From Leptospira semungkisensis (GTDB taxonomy: Bacteria > Spirochaetota > Leptospiria > Leptospirales > Leptospiraceae), in assembly GCF_004770055.1 (NCBI RefSeq), contig NZ_RQEP01000005.1, positions 1,116,001 through 1,180,000 on the forward strand: a stretch of 64,000 nt of DNA, in the 5' to 3' direction. This document shows, piece after piece, positions 1-8,097 of this stretch (the first letter of the stretch is position 1; each line of letters begins with the position of its first letter). The notes under the pieces are model-generated. The model was given only the letters and a program-made list of their open reading frames with translations, was not told where the DNA came from and searched no databases. The translations under genes were made by a program, and so were the position numbers.

Positions 1-1
1 G

Positions 2-304
2 ATCTTGCCGTTCGCTTTGGAAAATGGGATCGCCGTTCTTATCAATCGTCCTTTCGAAGAAGGAGGCTTATTCCATAAGGCAAAAGGAAAGACCTTGCCC
101 GAATATTTTAAAGAATGGGATTGCAATTCGTTTGCCCAAGCCTTCTTAAAATATTTACTTTCTCATCCCGCGGTAACCGCAGTTATTCCGGCGACTTCCA
201 AGGTCTCTCACCTAAAGGATAATTTGCAGGCAGGTTTAGGTAGATTTCCGGATTCTAAGGAGAGAAAAGTTTTTCTCTCGAACTTACTAGACGCTTTGGA
301 CTGA
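2..304 (+). CDS. Aldo/keto reductase, C-terminal part (cut by window start)
   Basis: The reading frame is open from the first bases of the window and ends at TGA. The roughly 100 residues seen match the C-terminal part of aldo/keto reductases: a motif around INRPFEEGGLF, then SFAQAFLKYLLSHPAVTAVI, then a segment like the cofactor-binding end of the barrel (IPATSKVSHLKDNLQAG). In this family the C-terminal stretch helps hold NADPH, and the enzymes reduce carbonyls. The catalytic Tyr/Lys region would lie upstream and is not visible, so substrate and activity cannot be judged. The next gene starts about 70 bases downstream on the same strand and may be co-transcribed. Confidence 0.8.
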   Translation: MLPFALENGIAVLINRPFEEGGLFHKAKGKTLPEYFKEWDCNSFAQAFLKYLLSHPAVTAVIPATSKVSHLKDNLQAGLGRFPDSKERKVFLSNLLDALD

Positions 305-377
305 GCTCTTTTTTTAGGATTTCCGCTTTTCATTCTTTTTAGGGGGAGTAGAATACGACCCGCTTTTAGGAGGCTGT

Positions 378-1274
378 ATGTCGGAACCCCTTTGGAGAAC
401 TCATCCCTTAGCTTGGAAGGCATCCGGCTCCTTCTTCGAATGGAAGAAAAAGAAATTATTCTACAAGATCTCAGGAGAAGGAGAAGCCATTCTACTTCTA
501 CATGGATTTCCCACTTCTTCTTGGGATTGGAAGGATGTGTGGGAACAATTATCTCAAAAATATAAACTTCTCACATTCGATTATCTTGGCTTCGGATTCT
601 CGGAAAAGCCTAAAGAAGGGCATTATTCTATCTTCGAATATGCGGACCAAGCGGAGTTCTTCCTACAAGAACAAGGGATCAAATCTCTTCATCTTTTTGC
701 GCATGATTTGGGAGATACAGTCGCACAAGAATTGCTTGCGAGATTTAGAGAAAAATTATCCGGACAAAGAATAGGAGGTCCAGATATCAAAAGCGTGTTC
801 TTCTTGAATGGTGGGATCTTTCCTGAGACTCATAGACCTAGGGCTGTGCAGAAATTATTGAACGGTCCTTTAGGATTCTTATTCTCCCGTCTAGTAAATA
901 AGACCTCCTTTCAAAAAAGTTTTTCCGAGATCTTTGGGCCGACCACTAAGCCAAACAAAGAAGAATTGGATGGATTCTGGGAATGTGTAAGTAACGGAGG
1001 AGGAAAAGCAATCTATCATAAACTCATCCGCTACATGAGAGAGCGTAAAAGTTTCAGAGAGAGATGGGTAGGTTCCATCTTGGATTCTCCCGTTCCGTTT
1101 GCGTTCGGTGACGGGCTAATCGATCCAGTGAGTGGAAAACACGTAGTAGAAAGATTGAAAGAGCTTCGTCCAGAAGCTAGAGTTTATGAATTTCAGAACA
1201 TTGGACATTATCCTCAAACAGAAGCTCCCGATCAGGTGCTCAAAGCCTATCTCAACTTTCGAACGAGCGTTTAG
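378..1274 (+). CDS. Alpha/beta hydrolase, haloalkane dehalogenase/epoxide hydrolase-like
   Basis: 298 residues with the alpha/beta-hydrolase layout. LLLHGFPTSSWDW gives the oxyanion-hole HG motif, FDYLGFGFS follows, and the nucleophile elbow AHDLGDT carries Asp rather than Ser. An Asp nucleophile is typical of haloalkane dehalogenases, epoxide hydrolases and MEST-like proteins rather than esterases. FGDGLIDPV is the likely acid-loop region and NIGHYPQTEAP carries the catalytic His near the C-terminus. An AGGAGG ribosome binding site precedes the ATG. The substrate is unknown. No signal peptide is visible, so it is probably cytoplasmic. Confidence 0.85.
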   Translation: MSEPLWRTHPLAWKASGSFFEWKKKKLFYKISGEGEAILLLHGFPTSSWDWKDVWEQLSQKYKLLTFDYLGFGFSEKPKEGHYSIFEYADQAEFFLQEQGIKSLHLFAHDLGDTVAQELLARFREKLSGQRIGGPDIKSVFFLNGGIFPETHRPRAVQKLLNGPLGFLFSRLVNKTSFQKSFSEIFGPTTKPNKEELDGFWECVSNGGGKAIYHKLIRYMRERKSFRERWVGSILDSPVPFAFGDGLIDPVSGKHVVERLKELRPEARVYEFQNIGHYPQTEAPDQVLKAYLNFRTSV

Positions 1275-1352
1275 TTTTCTTGGGCTCTTACTCTTTAATA
1301 ATTCCTTGAAAAAAGGGGGAAACCTGACAAACTGTAAGAAAGCGAAATAATC

Positions 1353-2177
1353 ATGGGTCGGGTAGCGTACAATAATCCTCGTTTCTTCGATTTTGTGTAC
1401 GACGACTTTTTGTGTGCCGCAGTGGACTCTCATGTTGCTCAATCGGGAGTCTTATTCCATTCACTTACTAAAGAAAATGTCCTAGAACTTTTCGAGATCA
1501 CAGGCGTTCTTTCCGAATTGAAAAAGAGAGGATATGATTCTCTCCAACTAGATCTTTCCGGAAGCGATGACACTTACCAAAGACTCACTCTTACTTGGCA
1601 GAACGAGATCTTAGTTCACGTGAGATTGAGCATCCAAGAATATAGAATACGATTGAACGATTACTTCTTTAAGGAGAAGTATCTTGTAGTCAATTGGTTG
1701 CAGACACGTCATCCGAAACAGGCAACCAGAGATTCTTCCCGTTTGTATCCTGGCCAGGACGTTCCCGGTTTAGGGATCTTTCCGGAGATGTCGGATCTGA
1801 TCGGCTTCTTAATTATTTCTTTGCGACTGAACGGAGCAGTGATCCGACCGGAATATTTTCATGACGCAGTACTCTTCTCTCGTAAATTCCAATTTTTAGA
1901 ACCTGAATCCAAAGCACTTTATCTCTCTCTCAAAAACACTTTTCCGAAACATTCCATTCGAGCTATCTCCACTCTTATCCAAAACGGAAAGGTATTGGAT
2001 GCAAAAAGAGGAGTCATAGAATGGAAGCCGATCGAGATGATCTTCTTCTTAGAAAAAACATTGAACTTCTTTGTGTTTAATCGCAAGTTTCAGAAGAAGG
2101 TTTCCAAGCTAATAACTACGTACAAACTGAGTCTTGCAGAAGGTGCTGAGCAAGAATTAGGACTAGACCATTCGTAG
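1353..2177 (+). CDS. Conserved hypothetical protein
   Basis: 274 residues, not recognised. It is a soluble-looking alpha/beta protein rich in aromatic residues and contains no signal peptide, membrane segment or catalytic motif that I can name. The ATG lies after a weak ribosome binding region. It sits between an alpha/beta hydrolase and a PilZ gene on the same strand. Base use is like the neighbours, and the long open frame with normal codon use supports a real gene. I do not assign a function. Confidence 0.7.
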   Translation: MGRVAYNNPRFFDFVYDDFLCAAVDSHVAQSGVLFHSLTKENVLELFEITGVLSELKKRGYDSLQLDLSGSDDTYQRLTLTWQNEILVHVRLSIQEYRIRLNDYFFKEKYLVVNWLQTRHPKQATRDSSRLYPGQDVPGLGIFPEMSDLIGFLIISLRLNGAVIRPEYFHDAVLFSRKFQFLEPESKALYLSLKNTFPKHSIRAISTLIQNGKVLDAKRGVIEWKPIEMIFFLEKTLNFFVFNRKFQKKVSKLITTYKLSLAEGAEQELGLDHS

Positions 2178-2291
2178 TATTTTGAACATCCGTTACGAAA
2201 ATTATTTTTAGTAAGAAACTTGTTTTCTTCTCCCGTCTCATTAACTCATCAGGTATGTTTGGCCAATTTCCAGAATCCGGAGGAAGCTTGG

Positions 2292-2648
2292 ATGGATAAG
2301 AGAAAGCAAATTCGCGTAATTCCCTTTCCAAAACAACCCGTTCAATTGCAATTGATGGGAAATGGCTTTCTCGAGATCCTTCTCGCCCAAGACGTGAGCG
2401 AAGGGGGAATGGCCGTCCGAGTTCCTCATAAATTCGACGGGTACGATATTCATTCCTCCGTTGAAATGGTGGTCTCCCTTCCCGGATATAAGCCCTTCAA
2501 GGCAAAAGGTAAGATCAAGCACCTAAGCGCCTCCCGAGAAGCAGAAGGCTTTTTCGGTCTGCAATTTCTGCAAATGGACATAAAAGGAAAGGAATCCCTT
2601 CTGAATTATGTTCAAAAACTTGCCTCTCTCCGCAGAATGGCAGGATAA
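2292..2648 (+). CDS. PilZ-domain protein
   Basis: About 118 residues from the chosen start. It contains a PilZ-type beta-barrel pattern: a basic N-terminal stretch (MDKRKQIRVIPF) in place of the RxxxR c-di-GMP loop, DVSEGGMAVRVP matching the D/NxSxxG motif, and a later FFGLQFLQMD strand. PilZ proteins bind cyclic di-GMP and act as effectors, though here the first arginine motif is only approximate. The frame is open upstream to 2220, but GGAGGA at about 2280 sits correctly for the ATG at 2292, so I chose that start. A second PilZ protein lies at 40931-41314. Confidence 0.75.
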   Translation: MDKRKQIRVIPFPKQPVQLQLMGNGFLEILLAQDVSEGGMAVRVPHKFDGYDIHSSVEMVVSLPGYKPFKAKGKIKHLSASREAEGFFGLQFLQMDIKGKESLLNYVQKLASLRRMAG

Positions 2649-2760
2649 AAACCTCTTTTTCCCCTAAGGCCAGTCACCGGAATTTCTTTCCCGCGTAATC
2701 CGAATGTAACGATTCGGTAGGATTAATAGAATTATCCTAACAAGGAAAAGAAGGACGACA

Positions 2761-3546
2761 ATGGGATCAGGAATAGTCCAAAAAAAGCAAAAACTAGAAC
2801 GTAAGCTTGAAGTGAGGATCGCAGAGAATCAACTCGAGATCGAAAGAACTTTAGCTCTTCGTTACGACGTATTTAATCTTGAGTTGGGAGAAGGCTTGCC
2901 TCAATCGGCTGCTACTCGCAAGGACAGAGACGAGTACGATTTATTTTGCGACCATCTTATCGTTGTGGATAAGAACCGGAATGATATGATCGTCGGAACC
3001 TATCGAATTCTCCGCCGAAGCGTTGCTAAGGCGAATATCGGGTTCTACTCCGATAACGAGTTCGATATCACTAAGATCTACGAGCTAGAAAGAGAGCCGG
3101 CTGAAATCGGACGTAGCTGTGTTCACCCTGAATACAGAGATGGTTCGGTAATTTCTCTTCTTTGGGCAGGACTCGCTCAATACATGAAAAAGAACAATAT
3201 TGGATATCTATTCGGTTGTGGATCCGTTCACAGTACCGATGCGCAGTCCGCTAACGACGCTTATGCTTTCTTGAAAAGTAAAAGTGCTTTAGCTGGAGAA
3301 GCTTTCAATGTGAAGCCTCTTCCTGGATATGAGATGCCGGATTTCGATCCGAGCTATGCTCCTGCAGATATTAAGGAAGTTTCCAAAAGAATTCCAGCTT
3401 TGATCAAAGGATATATCCGTGCAGGATCCTTGATCTGCGGAACTCCAGCTTTGGATACGGTTTTCAAAACCACTGACTTCTTTATCTTATTCGATATCAA
3501 AGACATCGAAGCAAGATACAGCAAACACTATCTCGAGTCCAACTAA
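2761..3546 (+). CDS. GNAT-type acyltransferase, OlsB/hemolysin-like
   Basis: 261 residues resembling the GNAT branch that includes ornithine-lipid acyltransferase OlsB and N-acyl-homoserine-lactone synthases. Visible features are [14 protein letters not shown], then [23 protein letters not shown], and [21 protein letters not shown], which is the acyl-carrier/CoA binding core. Proteins of this family transfer acyl groups from acyl-ACP to small amines or lipids; the acceptor here is unknown. The start follows AGGAAAAGAAGGA. A strong hairpin at 3567-3594 ends the transcript. Confidence 0.75.
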   Translation: MGSGIVQKKQKLERKLEVRIAENQLEIERTLALRYDVFNLELGEGLPQSAATRKDRDEYDLFCDHLIVVDKNRNDMIVGTYRILRRSVAKANIGFYSDNEFDITKIYELEREPAEIGRSCVHPEYRDGSVISLLWAGLAQYMKKNNIGYLFGCGSVHSTDAQSANDAYAFLKSKSALAGEAFNVKPLPGYEMPDFDPSYAPADIKEVSKRIPALIKGYIRAGSLICGTPALDTVFKTTDFFILFDIKDIEARYSKHYLESN

Positions 3547-3566
3547 GATAGTCGTTTTCTAACGGT

Positions 3567-3594
3567 AAAATGGGCCTCTGCAGAGGTCCATTTT
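3567..3594 (+). terminator. Intrinsic terminator after the GNAT gene
   Basis: A 12-base inverted repeat with a four-base loop: the left arm begins AAAATGG and ends CCTC, the loop is TGCA, and the right arm runs GAGG to CCATTTT. One position pairs as G-U in RNA. The A-run and T-run lie in the stem, as in bidirectional terminators. It starts 20 bases after the GNAT stop codon. Confidence 0.75.
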
Positions 3595-3718
3595 ATGTAC
3601 TCGCACCTTTTTATTTCCGACGGTCCAAGGACGATAGACCTTGACCGTTTGGAGTTTCCCTTTTTAACTAGACTAAACTCCATCTCAAACTTGGATTTTC
3701 CGAAGTTTGGGTCGGCTC

Positions 3719-4813
3719 ATGAACCAGATCGACTTTCAACATCCTAGTTTCAAAGACCAAATCCGTTTTTACTTAATCGTTCTAGCTGCCTTCCTACTTA
3801 TGGCCCTGGGCTATTATTTGGGAATCTCTTCCTATGCTCTTGGTTGGTTTGCATTTTGCATTTCCGCATTCTCTGTAGCTGGGAATGATGCAGTCCAAAC
3901 TGTGGGAACATTCATTGAGAGTAAGAAGGCGGTGCATTGGTTTCCAAAGTTGGCCGCTCTGGGAGGCTTACTCGCCGCAGTCCTGATCTACGCTTGGTTT
4001 AGTGGAAATAGAGAATTACATTTTCATAGATTGGATCATTTTGCAGAGGTCTCAGAGTTCAATTTTCTGCAATTGATTGCTCCCTTGATCCTGGTAGTGA
4101 TCACTCGTATGAGATCTCCTATCTCTACTACCTTTTTGATCCTAGGATTATTTGGCGGGCAGAATATAGAGAAAATGCTGACCAAGTCCTTTCTAGGATA
4201 CATGATCGCTTTCATTACCGCTTTGGTGGTTTGGGGAATATTAGTTAAAGTAGATCCCAAAGAATACTACGATGATCATATCCCTGACCCAAGAACGGAA
4301 AGGAAATGGGCCATTCTACAATGGCTTTCCACTTTATTTCTTTGGGGTGCCTGGCTTGCGCAGGACGCAGCAAATATCGTAATCTATCTTCCGAGACAAT
4401 TGCATATCTTTGAATTAGCTGCAGCGATTCTCATTTTGATCATTGCACTCGGTGTCATTTTGTATACCAACGGCGGTACCATACAAAAGATCGTAACCGA
4501 GAAATCGGATATCCAATGGTCCAAAGCGGCAACCATCGTCGATATTGTATATGCGAGTATTCTAATATTCTTTCAGATGATCAGTAATATGCCTATGTCA
4601 ACTACCTGGGTCTTCTTAGGAATGCTGGCAGGAAGAGAAATTGTGCTGAACTTTCTCACGTATAGAGATGCGCCTTATTTGGAAACATTCCGAAAGGTCG
4701 GAAAGGATGTATTACTTGCCTCGATGGGAATTGCTGTTAGTATCTTCATCTTTTTATTAGCGTCTCAAATATATCCGGAAAAGACCTCTTTTTTCCCAAT
4801 GTTTTTCAAGTAA
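3719..4813 (+). CDS. PiT-family-like integral membrane protein (putative anion/phosphate transporter)
   Basis: About 364 residues with roughly ten hydrophobic segments. Two internal motifs recall the duplicated signature of inorganic phosphate transporters of the PiT family: AGNDAVQTVGTF in the N-terminal third (family form GANDxANxxGT), and paired PISTTFLILGLFGG and MPMSTTWVFLGMLAG (family form PxSTTHxxxGxxxG). The match is distant, so phosphate as substrate is inference. A TTG at 3707 is in frame, but I prefer the ATG at 3719; neither has a good ribosome binding site. It is monocistronic by spacing. Confidence 0.65.
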   Translation: MNQIDFQHPSFKDQIRFYLIVLAAFLLMALGYYLGISSYALGWFAFCISAFSVAGNDAVQTVGTFIESKKAVHWFPKLAALGGLLAAVLIYAWFSGNRELHFHRLDHFAEVSEFNFLQLIAPLILVVITRMRSPISTTFLILGLFGGQNIEKMLTKSFLGYMIAFITALVVWGILVKVDPKEYYDDHIPDPRTERKWAILQWLSTLFLWGAWLAQDAANIVIYLPRQLHIFELAAAILILIIALGVILYTNGGTIQKIVTEKSDIQWSKAATIVDIVYASILIFFQMISNMPMSTTWVFLGMLAGREIVLNFLTYRDAPYLETFRKVGKDVLLASMGIAVSIFIFLLASQIYPEKTSFFPMFFK

Positions 4814-4938
4814 TTCACAATTGATCTCTAAGAAAGTTTTTTACTGATCTAGGATTGATAAAAAAAGAACGCGTATCGTATTTTTTTGAGTTCCGCTATG
4901 AATGGAAAGGGTCTGATTAGAACTTTATAGGCATAAGA

Positions 4939-5979
4939 ATGAAACTTCCTAAAAGAGTGATTTTAGCGACTTCCTTATTATTATTTGCATCCTTCGGACA
5001 AAACATCGCGGAGAATTCTCCTAAAAAGCAAGAAGATCCAGTATCTAATATTTTCGTTCAAGTAAACGGTAAGACCTTCACCATTCTAGATGTGGAGAAG
5101 GAGATGAGTCAGGAATACTCGGATTTTGTTCAGGACACTAACGATCGCATTTTCCAGTTACTCGAAACTCTGGGTGTGCGCAAGATGCTGATCCTAGAGG
5201 CTAAAGAAAAGCAACTTACCTTACAGGAATATTCCAATCAGATCCACAGCTCTGCAAAGATCCCTTCTGAAAACGAGCTAAAAGATCTGTACCAGCAATT
5301 GAAGAATGACGGGCAGATCTCAGACACTTTCGAAAAGACAAGACCGCAATTGTTGGATTATCTTGTTACGGTAAATCAAGAAAACGTAATGAGAGATGAG
5401 ATCAATCGTCTCAAGAAGAAATACAAATACGTCGCTAAGCGTCCTAACATTCTGAAAGAAGCTGATATACTGGGAGAACCTACTCGAGGAGGAAAAAATG
5501 CTAAGATCACAATCGTAGAATTTTCCGACTTCGAATGCCCCTTTTGTCTCAAGTCTCAAGCGATCAATCGAGAGATCAGAAAGAAATACGGGGATAAGAT
5601 CAAATGGGTCTTCAAGGATTTTCCCTTAAGCTTTCATTCTAGGGCAATGGGAGCTCATATTGCTGCGAATTGCGTGTATCGTCAGAACCAGGAGAAATAC
5701 TGGACCTATTTCGATATGCTATTTGCGGATGTTAGGCCTCAGGAAATATTGACTCCCGCTTGGTTGGAACAAAAGGCAAAGGACTTAAAGCTGGATATGA
5801 ATGCTTATAAGGCCTGCCTCAAAGACGAATCGATCCAAAAAGAGATCGAAGAGGATATCACCGAGGCGGCTCGGTTAGGGATCAAAGGGACTCCTACCTT
5901 CATCATCAATGGAAGAATGATGGAAGGAGCCCAACCTGCAGAGGTATTTGAGAGTTATTTTGACTCTCTGAACGATTAA
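4939..5979 (+). CDS. Exported SurA-like/DsbA-family thioredoxin-fold protein
   Basis: 346 residues. A hydrophobic signal segment lies at about 8-20. It is followed by a helical region (about 35-170) reading like the N-terminal chaperone part of SurA/PrsA proteins (VNGKTFTILDVEKEM and onward). The C-terminal half is a DsbA-like thioredoxin fold with active-site CPFC at residues 200-203 (FSDFECPFC) and the cis-proline loop GTPTFIINGR. It is likely a periplasmic or surface-anchored thiol oxidoreductase acting on exported proteins. It is convergent with the monooxygenase gene on the opposite strand, with a few bases shared at the ends. Confidence 0.85.
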   Translation: MKLPKRVILATSLLLFASFGQNIAENSPKKQEDPVSNIFVQVNGKTFTILDVEKEMSQEYSDFVQDTNDRIFQLLETLGVRKMLILEAKEKQLTLQEYSNQIHSSAKIPSENELKDLYQQLKNDGQISDTFEKTRPQLLDYLVTVNQENVMRDEINRLKKKYKYVAKRPNILKEADILGEPTRGGKNAKITIVEFSDFECPFCLKSQAINREIRKKYGDKIKWVFKDFPLSFHSRAMGAHIAANCVYRQNQEKYWTYFDMLFADVRPQEILTPAWLEQKAKDLKLDMNAYKACLKDESIQKEIEEDITEAARLGIKGTPTFIINGRMMEGAQPAEVFESYFDSLND

Positions 5980-7448
5980 GCGATATCATATCCATTCAGA
6001 TCAATCTTGCGAGTTCGAAAGCTGTACTCGTAAGTATGTCCTGGCCAATTATTCGTATTCTTTCCGGATTCGTTGATGTACCAACTAGTGCAACCGGTAT
6101 CCCAAACGAATTTGTCGAATTTAGATCCCAATGATTCGTTATAATTCTTCATGGTCTGTTTCTTGGGAGTCAGAGAACGGATGCCTTTCTTTCTCATTTC
6201 TTGCAAGGCGGAGATGATATAACGGACCTGAGATTCTATCATGAATACGATGGAATTGTGAGCGAGATTTGTATTCGGTCCATACAAGATATAGAAATTC
6301 GGAAAACCGGAAACAGCAACTCCTAGATATGCTTCTGCTCCGGACTTCCATGCATCGTTCAAATCTAAATTCTGAACTCCTTTTATCTTCATAGGAGAAA
6401 GGAACTCGGTGGCCTTAAAGCCAGTCCCGAAAACCAAAGCATCGAATTTTCTAAATTGACCATCCTTGGTTAGGATACCATCTTTCTGTATCTCGGAGAT
6501 CGATTCGGAAGTAACAGAAACATTCGGTTTTGCTAATGCTTCGTAATAATCGTTGGAGAGAAGAATTCTCTTACAACCCACGGGATAGTCAGGAGTTAAG
6601 ATCTCTCTGAGTTTCGGATCTTTGATGAACTTTCTCATGTGAGAAAGACTCATCCATTTTACGATCTTGTTAGCATGATTGTTCTTCTGGAAAGCAATCA
6701 TCCTAATTTCATTCCATATATAGATTTGGAATCTATGAAGAAGTCTGTATCCAGGAAGATACTTAAATAGGAATTTTTCGAACCCAAAATATTCACGATC
6801 CGGCTTAGGAACCACCCAAGGAGCTGTGCGTTGAAAGATCGTGACGTTCGCTCCTTGGTTTACAATTTGAGGAATGAACTGGATCGCACTTGCACCGGTA
6901 CCCACAGCTGCCACGTTCTTGCCCGCAAAATTATAAGAGGGATCCCAATTTGCCGAATGGAATATTTTTCCGGAGAAAGTCTCTAATCCTTTTAGCTCTG
7001 GCAGAGCAGGGCGATTCAATTGTCCTACTGCAGATATAAAGATATTATATTCAAAGGATTCGTTCTTGGTTGTGCGTATCTTCCAAACTCCTGAATTCTC
7101 ATCCCAGTTTGCGGATTCTATCTCCGTTTGAAATTGGATATGAGGAATGATATCATACTTCTTTGCACAATGTTGTAAGTAGGCGAGGATCTCCGGTTGA
7201 GCGGAATATTTTCTAGGCCAATTCGGATTCGGCTCAAAAGAAAAAGAATAAAGATGAGAAGGCACATCGCAGGCTGCGCCAGGGTAGGTATTCTCTCTCC
7301 AAGTTCCTCCTACAGAATTTGATTTTTCAAAAATCTTAATATTGTGAAACCCATTCTTCTTCAATTGAATAGCCGCAGCGAGACCGCCAAAGCCAGTTCC
7401 TACGATTGCAATGGAAATTGAGGGATCTTTCTTTCCGTTATCCAGCAT
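5976..7448 (-). CDS. Flavin-containing monooxygenase, Baeyer-Villiger type
   Basis: 490 residues. An N-terminal FAD Rossmann motif GTGFGG is followed by GGTWRENTYPGAACDVPSHL, the sequence characteristic of class B flavoprotein monooxygenases. The fingerprint FxGxxxHxxxW is present as FSGKIFHSANW, and a second nucleotide motif AVGTGASA for NADPH follows. These enzymes insert oxygen next to ketones or oxidise heteroatoms using NADPH and O2. The start codon follows GGAAGAG. A nested palindrome lies 15-70 bases upstream and could be an operator. The substrate is unknown. Confidence 0.9.
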   Translation of the reverse strand: MLDNGKKDPSISIAIVGTGFGGLAAAIQLKKNGFHNIKIFEKSNSVGGTWRENTYPGAACDVPSHLYSFSFEPNPNWPRKYSAQPEILAYLQHCAKKYDIIPHIQFQTEIESANWDENSGVWKIRTTKNESFEYNIFISAVGQLNRPALPELKGLETFSGKIFHSANWDPSYNFAGKNVAAVGTGASAIQFIPQIVNQGANVTIFQRTAPWVVPKPDREYFGFEKFLFKYLPGYRLLHRFQIYIWNEIRMIAFQKNNHANKIVKWMSLSHMRKFIKDPKLREILTPDYPVGCKRILLSNDYYEALAKPNVSVTSESISEIQKDGILTKDGQFRKFDALVFGTGFKATEFLSPMKIKGVQNLDLNDAWKSGAEAYLGVAVSGFPNFYILYGPNTNLAHNSIVFMIESQVRYIISALQEMRKKGIRSLTPKKQTMKNYNESLGSKFDKFVWDTGCTSWYINESGKNTNNWPGHTYEYSFRTRKIDLNGYDIA

Positions 7449-7462
7449 ACTCTTCCTTATCG

Positions 7463-7517
7463 AGCGACTTTATATCTTTTTGAAAATATGGTGAACTTTT
7501 GTTCACATAAAGTCGCT
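7463..7517. promoter_or_regulatory. Nested inverted repeats upstream of the monooxygenase gene
   Basis: Perfect 11-base arms AGCGACTTTAT (7463-7473) and ATAAAGTCGCT (7507-7517) enclose a second perfect inverted repeat, GTGAAC-TTTT-GTTCAC (7491-7506). The block ends only 15 bases before the monooxygenase start on the minus strand. The arrangement fits one or two dimeric repressor sites, or an RNA hairpin in the leader. No regulator gene is adjacent. Confidence 0.5.
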
Positions 7518-7895
7518 ATAGTTCTCTCGAAATTAGGTGCATCGTGCGAATGAAAATTTTTCTAGCAAGCGGATTTTATAATCACTCATCTAACTTAATC
7601 TTGTTCGAAATACTTGAAACTGAGTACAATCAAGCAGCGAACGTCCTTTAAGGGACTTTAGTTGAGTTTTAAATTGGATCTTGATATTTATCATCCCGTC
7701 AGTAAGACGGATTCGGAACTGAATCCAAGCTTATAGAAATGTGAGAGGAATTTAGAGAAGAAGTCCGTTCAATATAGAATGTTGATTAAGGAAATCTGAT
7801 ATTCGTTAGAAAGGTTCCTATATGAAATATATAACAGTTCCCACATCAGGAGTTCTTCGATTTTTTTTTATTGCGGGAAGAAACCATTTGTGATA
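7518..7895. other. Non-coding stretch between monooxygenase and GC-rich element
   Basis: About 380 bases of AT-rich sequence with no open frame that looks like a gene on either strand. It contains short imperfect palindromes such as GTCCTTTAAGGGAC at about 7643 and a run of nine T at 7861-7869. I recognise no RNA family or promoter with confidence. Confidence 0.4.
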
Positions 7896-8095
7896 CGCGT
7901 GAGGCTCGGCTGGCTTCGCTGGGTACCACCACACCGGCCCCCACCCAAAGAAGGGTGGGGAACCGACCCCTAAAAGGGAGTCGGTGATCGTAAGATCAAA
8001 CGAGTCATTCGCTAAAATCGCGTCTTAGGGCCGATCGAAAGCTGAACCTATAACAAGGCGCGAAACTTTGCCAAAAAGAAGGGTGGGGAAAACCA
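7896..8095. repeat. GC-rich element with two hairpins and a 16-base direct repeat
   Basis: This stretch is clearly richer in G+C than its surroundings. Hairpin 1 is CCCCACCC-AAAGAA-GGGTGGGG (7939-7960). Hairpin 2 pairs CCGACCCCT with AGGG(A)GTCGG (7963-7984, one bulged A). AAAGAAGGGTGGGGAA occurs at 7947-7962 and again at 8075-8090. It lies directly after the stop codon of the RND pump (minus strand), so it may form the 3' end of that transcript, or it may be one copy of a dispersed intergenic repeat. Confidence 0.5.
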
Positions 8096-8097
8096 CT

